Part shown: piece by piece, positions 7,897 through 15,805 of the stretch
Numbering within the stretch: position 1 is the stretch's first letter
Layout: every line of letters begins with the position of its first letter
From: UMGS1002 sp050309735
GTDB lineage: Bacteria > Bacillota > Clostridia > Oscillospirales > CAG-272
NCBI GenBank assembly: GCA_050309735.1
Contig: JBNRMS010000080.1
Coordinates: 1 to 36,925 of the forward strand
DNA length: 36,925 bases
Reading direction: 5' to 3'
Program-made: the position numbers and the translations under genes
Notes under the pieces: generated by a model
Databases searched by the model: none
The model's input: the letters and a program-made list of their open reading frames with translations, nothing else
What the model was told of the DNA's origin: nothing

Positions 7897-9006
7897 TTGA
7901 TTGAAGTTAGAAATCTGACTAAAAAATATGGCGATATTATCGCGGTCGACAACATCAGCTTTACAATCGAACCCGGGAAAATATATGGTCTTCTCGGGCC
8001 TAACGGAGCCGGAAAATCAACCACTATGAATATTATCACCGGCTGCCTTGCCGCAACCGACGGAGTGGTAAAGGTTTGTGGTCACGACATCTTCGAGGAG
8101 CCAATAATGGCAAAAAGGCATATAGGATATCTGCCCGAAATCCCGCCCCTGTACCCCGAAATGACACCCATCGAATATTTGGTCTTTGTGGCCGAGGCAA
8201 AGGGGGTTGAATATGAGGCGGTGTATCGGCAGGTTCGCGAGGTTATCGAGCTGACTCAGCTTGAAGACGTCAAGGACAGATTGATAAAAAACCTCTCGAA
8301 GGGCTACCGACAGCGCGTCGGCATAGCTCAGGCAATGCTCGGAAACCCTGATATTATAATATTTGACGAGCCGACGGTAGGGCTTGACCCGAAACAAATA
8401 ATCGAAATTCGCGACCTTATCCGGCAGCTTGGAGAGATTAAAACGGTTATCCTCAGCAGCCATATCCTAGCCGAAATTTCGGAGGTCTGCGAGCGGGTGA
8501 TAATCATAAGTCACGGAAAAATCGTTGCCGACGACACGCTCCAGAATCTCAAGGGCGCAGCAGGCTCGAGTGAGGCGCTTATCATATCGGTAAGGGGCGA
8601 GCGCGATACTGTTACCTCTGTGCTCTCGTCTATCGAGGGGATTATTGAATTCGAGGAGCAGCCCGCACCCGAGGGCGGCGATGTTTCGCGCTTCCGCATT
8701 GCGGTCGAAAAGGGCGCCGACCTGCGCGACTCAATCTTCTTTGCAATGGCCGACCGCCGCTGCGCCGTTATCGCCATGGAAACACAAAAATCCTCGCTTG
8801 AGAGCATATTCCTCTCTCTCACCGAGGACACCGCCGGTCTGCCCGATTCAAACGATACAGCCGACACAGACAGCGATGAAAACCACGTCGACGATAACGA
8901 TGACGATTCAATTAATAACAGCAATGATAACGGTGACGATACCGACGTTGACAGCAATGATGACACCAATAACGACAGCGCCGAGGGCGGCGCGAAAGGA
9001 GAATAA
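7897..9006 (+). CDS. ABC transporter ATP-binding protein (GldA-like) with long acidic tail
   Basis: 369 residues from the TTG at 7897, chosen because AAGGAGGG lies 7 bases upstream; translation starts LIEVRNLTKKYGD as in the family. Walker A GPNGAGKST is residues 34-42, signature LSKGY 133-137, Walker B IIIFDE 153-158, H-loop His189. A regulatory region of about 100 residues follows. The last 60 residues (about 310-369) are a low-complexity Asp/Asn/Ser/Thr tail, unusual for this family. It energises the permease encoded 5 bases downstream. The gene set (ATPase, ABC-2 permease, GldG-like auxiliary protein, DUF4340) resembles the gliding-type ABC systems first seen in Bacteroidetes and also found in Firmicutes; the cargo is unknown. 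Confidence 0.88.
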   Translation: MIEVRNLTKKYGDIIAVDNISFTIEPGKIYGLLGPNGAGKSTTMNIITGCLAATDGVVKVCGHDIFEEPIMAKRHIGYLPEIPPLYPEMTPIEYLVFVAEAKGVEYEAVYRQVREVIELTQLEDVKDRLIKNLSKGYRQRVGIAQAMLGNPDIIIFDEPTVGLDPKQIIEIRDLIRQLGEIKTVILSSHILAEISEVCERVIIISHGKIVADDTLQNLKGAAGSSEALIISVRGERDTVTSVLSSIEGIIEFEEQPAPEGGDVSRFRIAVEKGADLRDSIFFAMADRRCAVIAMETQKSSLESIFLSLTEDTAGLPDSNDTADTDSDENHVDDNDDDSINNSNDNGDDTDVDSNDDTNNDSAEGGAKGE

Positions 9007-9011
9007 AATAT

Positions 9012-9875
9012 ATGTTCGCGATATACAAAAGAGAATTTACCTCATATATGAACAATATGACCGGCCATGTTTTTATCTCTTTCCTGCTCCTCTTTTTCGG
9101 AGTTTGCGTAACAATATATAATCTCATTCTCGGCCGCTCATCCTTCCAATTTGCCGTAAGCCTCTGCGGCATCGCCTTTCTTGTCGTTATCCCGATAATA
9201 ACCATGCGTGCGCTGACCGAGGATCGCGCAAACCGCACCGATAATCTGCTCTTCTCGCTTCCCGTCAAGGTCTCGGAGATAATCCTCGGTAAATTTTTCG
9301 CAATCGCCACCGTTTTCAGTATCCCGGTACTCGTGATGCTGGTATACCCCGTAATACTCTCGGCCTTCGGCACAATGTATTACGCCGCAAGCTACAGCGC
9401 CATTCTCGCGCTCTTTCTTCTCGGAATCTCGCTGATCTCGATATGTATGTATATCTCATCGCTCACCGAGAGCCCGGTTATCTCGGCGGTGATAAGCTTT
9501 GGCACACTTCTCTTTCTGCTTGTGCTGCCCATTGTCTCGGCTCTTATCCCCAAAAGTGCGCTTGTCTCCTTTATCTGCCTTGCGCTCACATCGGTCTTGC
9601 TTGCCGCCATCGTCTGGCGGCTCACCTCAAGCTCAAACGCCGGTCTTGTCACCGCCGCCCTTCTGATTGTTCCGCTGTGCGGGGTGTACTACTTCAAGAA
9701 GGCTCTTTTCGAGGGGCTTTTCCATAAGCTGCTCGGCGCGCTGTCGCTTTACGACCGCTTCTACAGTCTGAACTCGGGTGTTTTCGACATCTCGGGCGTA
9801 GTATATTTTATATCTGTCACAGTGTTCTTTCTTTTCCTCGGCGTGCAATCTCTTGAAAAGCGCCGCTGGAGCTGA
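9012..9875 (+). CDS. ABC-2 type permease (GldF-like)
   Basis: 287 residues; AAAGGAGAATAAAAT precedes the ATG. About six hydrophobic segments are visible, starting after FAIYKREFTSYMNN, the usual N-terminus of ABC-2/GldF permeases that begins with a short amphipathic helix. A cytoplasmic loop contains TMRALTEDRANRTDNLLFSL, which carries the family pattern of E-x-R-x-x-R/T-D-x-L-L. It forms the membrane pore for the ATPase just upstream and is followed 15 bases later by the GldG-like gene. Confidence 0.85.
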   Translation: MFAIYKREFTSYMNNMTGHVFISFLLLFFGVCVTIYNLILGRSSFQFAVSLCGIAFLVVIPIITMRALTEDRANRTDNLLFSLPVKVSEIILGKFFAIATVFSIPVLVMLVYPVILSAFGTMYYAASYSAILALFLLGISLISICMYISSLTESPVISAVISFGTLLFLLVLPIVSALIPKSALVSFICLALTSVLLAAIVWRLTSSSNAGLVTAALLIVPLCGVYYFKKALFEGLFHKLLGALSLYDRFYSLNSGVFDISGVVYFISVTVFFLFLGVQSLEKRRWS

Positions 9876-9890
9876 TAGGAGGGTGGATAA

Positions 9891-11411
9891 ATGACCGACA
9901 AAAAAACAACCGGCAAGCAAAAACCTAAATTCTCTCTCTCCCGTCGAGAGAGGATTGGTAGCTATACCTTTATTCTCACTCTGATACTCCTTGCGGTTCT
10001 TGTGGTTATAAACCTGCTCGTATCAGCGCTGCCCAAATCATTATTGTTTGTTGACACAAGCGCAAATAAGCTCTATTCGATTTCGGCAGGAACAAAGACC
10101 TTTCTCGGGCGCCTTGACCGAGAGGTTACAATCAACTGGATCTGCCAGAACGGCGAGGAGGACGCGCAGCTCTCGCTTTATCTTAATAAATACACCGATC
10201 TTAGCAGCCGCCTCAAGCTCAATATTCTTGACCCGATAAAAAACCCCGCCGTACTTGATAAATACACCGCAGGGATGAGCGCCGCACCTTCGAATTTCAG
10301 CCTGATAATCGAGAGCGAGCGCAGATACACGCTTATAAACTTTGAGAATCTCTTCTACTATTATAATGAATACCTCGCTGAAAATTACGGGATTTCCGAG
10401 CCGGTTCCCTTTGATTTTTACGAATATTATTATCAGTATTTCTACACCGCCGAATACAGCGGCTACGCGACAGAGACCTATTTTTATGGCGAGGACAGAA
10501 TAACAAAGGCGATCGAATATGTCGCCCTTGAAAAAATCCCGCATATTTATATCACAGAGGGGCTTGGAGGCTATAATTTCTCGGAAACTATGCTTGCCTT
10601 CCTCTCGGGAAACAATGTCGAATATGAAGGCCTTCGACTTTCCTCGGTCGACACCGTGCCCTCCGACGCCTCCTGCGTTGTGCTCTACGCGCCAGAAAAC
10701 GACCTCACCGCGGCCGAGACGCGAATGCTGCGCGACTATCTTGACACCGGAGGAAATCTTCTTCTTATTACCTCTCCCGATAACGTTGGAATGGCAAACC
10801 TCATGAGCCTTGTCACGCCTTATGGGGTCATGGCTGCTCCGGGAATTGTCTACGACGAAAATACGGGATACTATAAAACCAATCAGTATAATCTCAAGCC
10901 CGGCATCAATTCCGAACACCCAATTACCTACGCCCCGTCAAGCAACCGATTGGGAATGACAATGCCCGCCTCTCACGGTATTAAAATTGGAGAAAACACC
11001 TCGGGAGCTGAGATAACAGCCCTGCTCACCACATCAAGCTCTGCATATTCACTCGCGGGAGAGGATAAGTCGGAGGCTGGGGAGCTTGCGCTTGGCGTTG
11101 CTATAACCTATCAAGCAAATGGAGGCGAGGCGCGGATTGCCTGGTATTCCTCGGCCGAGGCCTTCACCGACGCGACAATACAAGCAAACGATTACGGGAA
11201 CTATTACTATCTGTTCTACTCCCTTTATTGGATGAATGAAACCTATGATTCGGCGCTTTCGGATATCGTCGGAATCCCGACCGCCGAGCCCCTGCTTGAT
11301 GGCTTGACACAAACCTCAGTCCTCATTTGGGGAACGGCTTTCGCGGGGGTGATTCCGATTGTCGTCATTGTCTCGGGGCTTGTGGTGTGGATCCGTCGCC
11401 GCCGGCGCTGA
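9891..11411 (+). CDS. GldG-like ABC transporter auxiliary protein
   Basis: 506 residues with AGGAGGGTGG before the ATG. A basic cytoplasmic N-terminus is followed by a helix (about residues 23-45). The large extracytoplasmic region has the ABC_transp_aux pattern: NKLYSISAGTKTFLGRLDREV, YLNKYTDLSSRLKLNILDP, later GGNLLLITSPDNVGMANL. A C-terminal helix (about 475-500) is followed by RRRRR. Two anchors flanking an intraflagellar-transport-like domain are the standard GldG architecture. It probably couples extracytoplasmic cargo to the ATPase/permease pair. The middle (residues 145-185) is very Tyr-rich. Confidence 0.82.
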   Translation: MTDKKTTGKQKPKFSLSRRERIGSYTFILTLILLAVLVVINLLVSALPKSLLFVDTSANKLYSISAGTKTFLGRLDREVTINWICQNGEEDAQLSLYLNKYTDLSSRLKLNILDPIKNPAVLDKYTAGMSAAPSNFSLIIESERRYTLINFENLFYYYNEYLAENYGISEPVPFDFYEYYYQYFYTAEYSGYATETYFYGEDRITKAIEYVALEKIPHIYITEGLGGYNFSETMLAFLSGNNVEYEGLRLSSVDTVPSDASCVVLYAPENDLTAAETRMLRDYLDTGGNLLLITSPDNVGMANLMSLVTPYGVMAAPGIVYDENTGYYKTNQYNLKPGINSEHPITYAPSSNRLGMTMPASHGIKIGENTSGAEITALLTTSSSAYSLAGEDKSEAGELALGVAITYQANGGEARIAWYSSAEAFTDATIQANDYGNYYYLFYSLYWMNETYDSALSDIVGIPTAEPLLDGLTQTSVLIWGTAFAGVIPIVVIVSGLVVWIRRRRR

Positions 11412-11436
11412 CAAAAATTTCTGAAAGGCTGCCAGC

Positions 11437-12477
11437 ATGAATATGAAAAGGACAAAGACTCTCCTTATCATGTGCGGAGTACTTGTCATCCTCGCTCTTG
11501 CGTATCTAATAATCGTAACTCTCACTGAAAAAAACAACAATAATACCCCCCCGGACACCGACACACCTATTAACACCTCCTACACCGCCGCAAAAATCTC
11601 AATCTCAACCCTTTACTCAATTAATTACAATCTTGGCGACGATAAATATTCCTTCTCGCTCAACGACACCGAGTCGGCGTGGCTCTGGGATGACTCGCCC
11701 GAGCTGCCGCTCGACAATCACTTCTTTGCCTCAATGGCCTCATCGCTCGAATCGGTTAGCTCAACAGTCAAGCTAACCGGACAGCAGGCAAGGCTCTCGG
11801 AATACGGGCTTGATGCCCCATGGCTGACAGTTTCTGTTTCGGACGAGGTTAACGGCGCTCAGACCTTTATGTTCGGCAGCCTTAACAATTTTAACGGCCG
11901 CTATTACTTTATGAACAGCGCAGCGCCCGGCGTTGTCTATATGGTTGACAGCGTCGTCGCTCACAGTTTTGAATATACCCCTTATGAAATGGTCAAGCAC
12001 GACACTCTGCCCGAAATCCTGCCTGAAAATATAAGGAGCGTTTCGTTCAGCTCGGCCGGGAGCGAACGGGTCTACACCTGTGACCCAAAAGAGGGGGGCG
12101 GCATCTGGCATCTCTCCGAGAACGGCGGCGAGGCGAGTGCGCTTGACGCCGAGATGGCAGACAGTATCCCCGAGGCGATAAGCGCCATCGCCTTCACCGA
12201 TATCGCCGGATATTCGGCGGCAGACCAGAAAAGGCTCGGGCTCGACGCCCCCACCGTAATGACGGTTCACTATATCACCGAAACAAGTGTCACAAATGAG
12301 GGGGGCTCGCCGGTTAAGGTCAGTGTTGAGAGCACGCTCACGCTCAACCTCGGTTACGCCGACGGAAACGGGAAGATTTACGCCGGCCTGCCCGGCTCAA
12401 TCCTCTCCTATCGCGTTGAAGGAACACAGCTCGCCGAGCTTTATAGTGCTATAACCCTGCCTCTGTCAAACGGTTGA
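11437..12477 (+). CDS. DUF4340 domain protein of the ABC export operon
   Basis: 346 residues. GAAAGG precedes the ATG. An N-terminal signal anchor (about residues 7-28) is followed by a Thr/Pro/Asn linker and a large extracytoplasmic beta-rich region with repeated motifs of the DUF4340 kind: LSEYGLDAPWLTVSV, FGSLNNFNGRYYFMNS and, in the second half, KRLGLDAPTVMTVHY. DUF4340 proteins commonly sit beside GldG-like genes in Firmicutes. It is the last gene of the operon and is followed by a strong terminator. Confidence 0.75.
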   Translation: MNMKRTKTLLIMCGVLVILALAYLIIVTLTEKNNNNTPPDTDTPINTSYTAAKISISTLYSINYNLGDDKYSFSLNDTESAWLWDDSPELPLDNHFFASMASSLESVSSTVKLTGQQARLSEYGLDAPWLTVSVSDEVNGAQTFMFGSLNNFNGRYYFMNSAAPGVVYMVDSVVAHSFEYTPYEMVKHDTLPEILPENIRSVSFSSAGSERVYTCDPKEGGGIWHLSENGGEASALDAEMADSIPEAISAIAFTDIAGYSAADQKRLGLDAPTVMTVHYITETSVTNEGGSPVKVSVESTLTLNLGYADGNGKIYAGLPGSILSYRVEGTQLAELYSAITLPLSNG

Positions 12478-12491
12478 CAAGGCGAATATCT

Positions 12492-12523
12492 AACCCGCCC
12501 GGGTAATCTCCGGGCGGGTTTTT
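12492..12523 (+). terminator. Rho-independent terminator of the ABC operon
   Basis: AACCCGCCCGG pairs perfectly with CCGGGCGGGTT around a seven-base loop and runs into TTT. Confidence 0.9.
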
Positions 12524-12571
12524 GAGTGCAAAGTAAACTCACCCGAACGAGATGTCGATTTAATTTAAATA

Positions 12572-12600
12572 TTGACTGAGCGGCTTGCGTGTGCTATACT
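12572..12600 (+). promoter_or_regulatory. Sigma-A promoter of the diguanylate cyclase gene
   Basis: TTGACT (12572-12577), 17-base spacer, TATACT (12595-12600). It places the transcript start near 12607, which excludes a start codon at 12589 and supports TTG 12652. Confidence 0.75.
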
Positions 12601-12651
12601 TGTATAAAATCCGGGGTAAACTGGAAAATATATATCGGGAGGGGTGATTCG

Positions 12652-14181
12652 TTGCGATCAATTAAAACACTCATCATCGTAGCTATGCTCTCCTGCACAA
12701 TTTTATCGGTTATGATAGTGGGTTTTATTTCGATAAAAACCGCAAACGACATTCTAAATTCAAATTCTTCAACATATCTTGAGCTTATTTGCCAGGATTC
12801 AGCGGATGACCTTGAAGATATGTTTGGCGGAATTGAGAATTCTGTGGCTCTGCTAAGCCGATATACCGTTTTGAGTCTTGAACAATACGGATATGAGCGC
12901 TTTAAATCGAGCCGTGAGAATGTTGTCGAATATGCCGACAGCATCCTGCCAATGTTCGAGTCGTTCGCTGACACAACAAGCGGCCTTATGTCGGTTTACC
13001 TTCACTTCAACCCTGAACTGACCTATCCGACAGCCGGGATTTTCATCCTGCAAAACGACAGCACCGGCATCTTCGAGCCTGCCGAGCCGCTCGATCTCTC
13101 GGCATACGGCCCCGACGACCATAACCATGCCGACTGGTACTACATTCCCGCAAAAACAGGCAAGCCCGCGTGGATTTTGCCATATCAACATCTTGGTGTT
13201 AATAAGATGACCATGTCATATGTCGTTCCGATATACTTTGAAGATGAGCTGCTGGGTGTGGCCGGCATGGATGTCAGCTATAATGAAATCGCCCAAATTG
13301 TCAACGATATCTCGATTTATTCGACCGGCTATGCCTTCCTCCTTGACGAGAACGACAGGATAATAGTCCACCGCACGCTCGAAATGTACACACATGTGGG
13401 CAGGGTTGACGCAAATCTTGTCAGAATGCTGATTGAAACCGGCGAGAGAGGGGTCAAGGGGCGAAAGTATATCTATGACGGGGTTGAGAAATCGATGTCA
13501 GCAACCCGGCTTTCAAACGGAATGACGCTTGTGCTCGCGGCGCCGGTCAGCGAAATTCTGCGCGACTCAACCGAGCTGTCAATGAAGATTATAGCCGTCG
13601 CCATTATATCAGGCATTACGGTGATAATTGTCACCGCAATTCTTGCCACCCGCCTGCTCAAACCCGCCTCAATTGACGCGCTGACCGGACTTGCCAACCG
13701 TTTTGCCTTCACTCACACGGTAAAGGAGAGGCTGTCTGCCGCGAGGAGTTCGTATTTTGCGCTCGTAATGCTCGATATCGACCGATTTAAATCGGTCAAC
13801 GACACATACGGCCATGCCACAGGCGATGATGCCCTACGGCAAACGGCCTATTACCTAAACTATATCTTCTCGCCCGAGCATCTTGTCGCCCGTTTCGGCG
13901 GCGACGAATTCCTCATCTTCCTCCAGGATGTTGACCGGAACACGGTGATGAATATGCTCGACCGTTTCATGGGGCTTATGGCGCTTGGCGGAGAGCTGTA
14001 TAAAAACAAGCTCACCTGCAGTATGGGCGTGGTCTACTCCACCGGTCATAAAGAAGGAACCGACCCCGAAAAGCTTATAAAAAGGGCCGACGACGCTCTA
14101 TATACCGCCAAATTTCAAGGGCGCAACCGCTATGTTTTCAGAGATGAGAGCGGTGTTAAAGAAAGAGCTTCAAGAAGATAA
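12652..14181 (+). CDS. Membrane diguanylate cyclase with extracellular dCACHE sensor (GGDEF)
   Basis: 509 residues from the TTG at 12652, which has GGGAGGGG 7 bases before it. Helix 1 is about residues 5-27 and helix 2 about 312-334. Between them is a dCACHE-type sensor (DWYYIPAKTGKPAWILPYQ, SYVVPIYFEDELLGVAGMDV). No HAMP domain is evident; helix 2 runs straight into the GGDEF domain (IDALTGLANRFAF, LDIDRFKSVNDTYGHATGDD, RFGGDEF at 414-420). The active site is intact, so it should make cyclic di-GMP from two GTP. The inhibitory RxxD site, expected just before GGDEF, reads SPEH, so classic product inhibition is probably absent. Single-gene unit. Confidence 0.88.
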   Translation: MRSIKTLIIVAMLSCTILSVMIVGFISIKTANDILNSNSSTYLELICQDSADDLEDMFGGIENSVALLSRYTVLSLEQYGYERFKSSRENVVEYADSILPMFESFADTTSGLMSVYLHFNPELTYPTAGIFILQNDSTGIFEPAEPLDLSAYGPDDHNHADWYYIPAKTGKPAWILPYQHLGVNKMTMSYVVPIYFEDELLGVAGMDVSYNEIAQIVNDISIYSTGYAFLLDENDRIIVHRTLEMYTHVGRVDANLVRMLIETGERGVKGRKYIYDGVEKSMSATRLSNGMTLVLAAPVSEILRDSTELSMKIIAVAIISGITVIIVTAILATRLLKPASIDALTGLANRFAFTHTVKERLSAARSSYFALVMLDIDRFKSVNDTYGHATGDDALRQTAYYLNYIFSPEHLVARFGGDEFLIFLQDVDRNTVMNMLDRFMGLMALGGELYKNKLTCSMGVVYSTGHKEGTDPEKLIKRADDALYTAKFQGRNRYVFRDESGVKERASRR

Positions 14182-14231
14182 CAACAATCCCCCTCCCGCC
14201 TGCGACCGCTGCAATAAATTGTCGTATGCTG

Positions 14232-14261
14232 TTGACAAAAGCATTGTACGTGCTGTATAAT
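14232..14261 (+). promoter_or_regulatory. Sigma-A promoter of pfkA
   Basis: TTGACA (14232-14237), 18 bases, TATAAT (14256-14261), about 50 bases before the ATG at 14312. Confidence 0.8.
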
Positions 14262-14279
14262 GTAATTTGAATGTTTATT

Positions 14280-14294
14280 CCGGCTAAGAGCCGG
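14280..14294 (+). promoter_or_regulatory. Short 5'-UTR hairpin before the pfkA ribosome site
   Basis: CCGGCT-AAG-AGCCGG is a perfect six-base-pair hairpin ending one base before GGGAGG. It may help expose or mask the ribosome site; no ligand-binding structure is recognised. Confidence 0.45.
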
Positions 14295-14311
14295 CGGGAG
14301 GTAAAAAAAGA

Positions 14312-15574
14312 ATGTCAGCGAGAAAAAAAATAGCAATTATAACAAGCGGCGGTGACTGCCAGGCAATGAACGCCGCCATTCGGTCGGTCGTGCTTGCCGC
14401 GAGAAAATATGACATTGAGGTTGTCGGGATTAAAGACGGCTTTTATGGAATGACAAAAAAACGCCCGGGTGACTACCGCGTGCTTCACGCCGAGGATGTT
14501 GAAAACATTATAAACCGAGGCGGAACAGTGCTCAATTCGGCAAGGTTTGACGATTTTCGCGATGATAACGTGATTAAAATTGCCGCTAAAAATATGATAG
14601 ATGAGGGAATAGAGGCACTGGTGGTCGCCGGAGGCGACGGAAGCTTCCGCGGCGGACTTGACCTGCTTAAATTCTCGGGCATCCCCTGCATAGGCATCCC
14701 CTCAACTATAGACAACGACATAACCTCAACCGAATATACACTCGGATTTGACACCGCGCTTCGCAACACAATAAATATGGTCGACGCTCTTCGCGACACC
14801 TGCAATTCGCACAAGCGCTGCAATGTGGTCGAAGTTATGGGGCGGAATTGCGGCCAGATAGCGCTTATCACAGCGATAGCGGCCGGAGCTTCGGGCGTTG
14901 CGATTCCCGAATCCCCCGAAGCATTTAACCCGGATGAGACGATTGACCGAATGATTGCCGCGAGAAAAGCCGGCAAGCGCAGCTTTATTGTCGTGTTCGC
15001 CGAGGGAGCGATTAACCGCGCCGAAACAGAGGAGAATAAGAAGTCTGCTCTCGCCGCCGCCGTTGAGGACTACAAATCGGGAAAAATCGGCGAGCGCGAG
15101 CTTTCGGCAGTGGCCAACGATAATTATGTTTCCTCATTCGGAGAGCAGTTTCGCTCGCTTATTGAGCGCCGCTCAAGCGAGGAGTTTGCCAAATATTACG
15201 AACAGACCGGCGACCCTGAATTCAAAGGCGAGATAATCGAGACTAAATTTGCCCGCTTCGCACACGTTGCTCGGGGCGGCGCTCCAACGGCATACGACCG
15301 CCTCATTGCCTCCCAGATGGGCGAGCTTGCAATCGAGCTGATTGCACAGGGCGCGGACAGCAGTTGCGTCTGCGTCCAGGATGGACAGGTTGTTCCGATG
15401 GATATGCTCGAAGCAATAGGCGTTGACAAGGTTTACCGCGAATATCTCAAAACACATACCGAAGATCCAGAGGCGCTGGCAAAGCTCACCCCGCAGCAGA
15501 GAAAAATGTATGACTTCCGCTTTAAGTCAAACGAAAAGCTTCTCAAAGCCGCCGCCACACTCGCGGAGATATAA
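14312..15574 (+). CDS. pfkA: 6-phosphofructokinase (long form)
   Basis: 420 residues, about 100 longer than E. coli PfkA. GGGAGG precedes the ATG. Phosphate-binding TSGGD is residues 11-15, GGDGS 107-111, STIDND 131-136 with the catalytic Asp134, EVMGRNCG near 174-181, and ARGGAPTAYDR near 320-330. Gly110 matches the ATP-type glycine (PPi enzymes have Asp). The residue before TIDND is Ser131, neither the Gly of ATP enzymes nor the Lys of PPi enzymes, so the phosphoryl donor is uncertain. Residues about 241-300 are an insertion relative to bacterial PfkA, and the C-terminus is extended. It catalyses the committed step of glycolysis. It has its own promoter and terminator. Confidence 0.88.
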   Translation: MSARKKIAIITSGGDCQAMNAAIRSVVLAARKYDIEVVGIKDGFYGMTKKRPGDYRVLHAEDVENIINRGGTVLNSARFDDFRDDNVIKIAAKNMIDEGIEALVVAGGDGSFRGGLDLLKFSGIPCIGIPSTIDNDITSTEYTLGFDTALRNTINMVDALRDTCNSHKRCNVVEVMGRNCGQIALITAIAAGASGVAIPESPEAFNPDETIDRMIAARKAGKRSFIVVFAEGAINRAETEENKKSALAAAVEDYKSGKIGERELSAVANDNYVSSFGEQFRSLIERRSSEEFAKYYEQTGDPEFKGEIIETKFARFAHVARGGAPTAYDRLIASQMGELAIELIAQGADSSCVCVQDGQVVPMDMLEAIGVDKVYREYLKTHTEDPEALAKLTPQQRKMYDFRFKSNEKLLKAAATLAEI

Positions 15575-15595
15575 TTATAAGTCATCTTATCCGGC

Positions 15596-15648
15596 AAAGC
15601 GGCGGGAACCAATCGGGCTCCAAATCCCAACCGGTTCTCGCCGCTTTT
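15596..15648 (+). terminator. Terminator of pfkA
   Basis: AAAGCGGCGGGAACC pairs with GGTTCTCGCCGCTTT (one G-T pair) around a 22-base loop and runs into a short T tract. Confidence 0.8.
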
Positions 15649-15678
15649 AGTTTCTCTATCTTTTGCGCGCCTCTGAGA

Positions 15679-15763
15679 TATAATACACACGTTGGCAACT
15701 TTTGCAAAAAGCTGCGATGTCGCAACAGCGAGTGAGCGCACGGGAGAAATTCACTTGCGACTA
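15679..15763 (+). repeat. Leader element, single copy upstream of cca
   Basis: 85 bases, starting with TATAAT and ending TTGCGACTA. It shares long blocks with the tandem repeat at 30628-30979: CTGCGATGTCGCAAC, GAGAAATTCACTTGCGACTA. An internal hairpin GCAACTTTT-GCA-AAAAGCTGC replaces the GCAGGTTTT-GCA-AAAACCTGC of the other locus, so a G-C pair becomes C-G. It lies between the pfkA terminator and the cca ribosome site, in the direction of cca. It probably includes the -10 box of cca, but no good -35 box is seen. A run of ten C follows at 15779-15788. Confidence 0.8.
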
Positions 15764-15805
15764 TGATATAACAACAAACCCCCCCCCCGAAAGGAGCGCC
15801 CAAAA

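Noticed and set aside
15779..15788. Phase-variable poly-C tract
   Set aside because: Ten C lie in the untranslated leader of cca; nothing shows switching, and the length could be a sequencing artefact.
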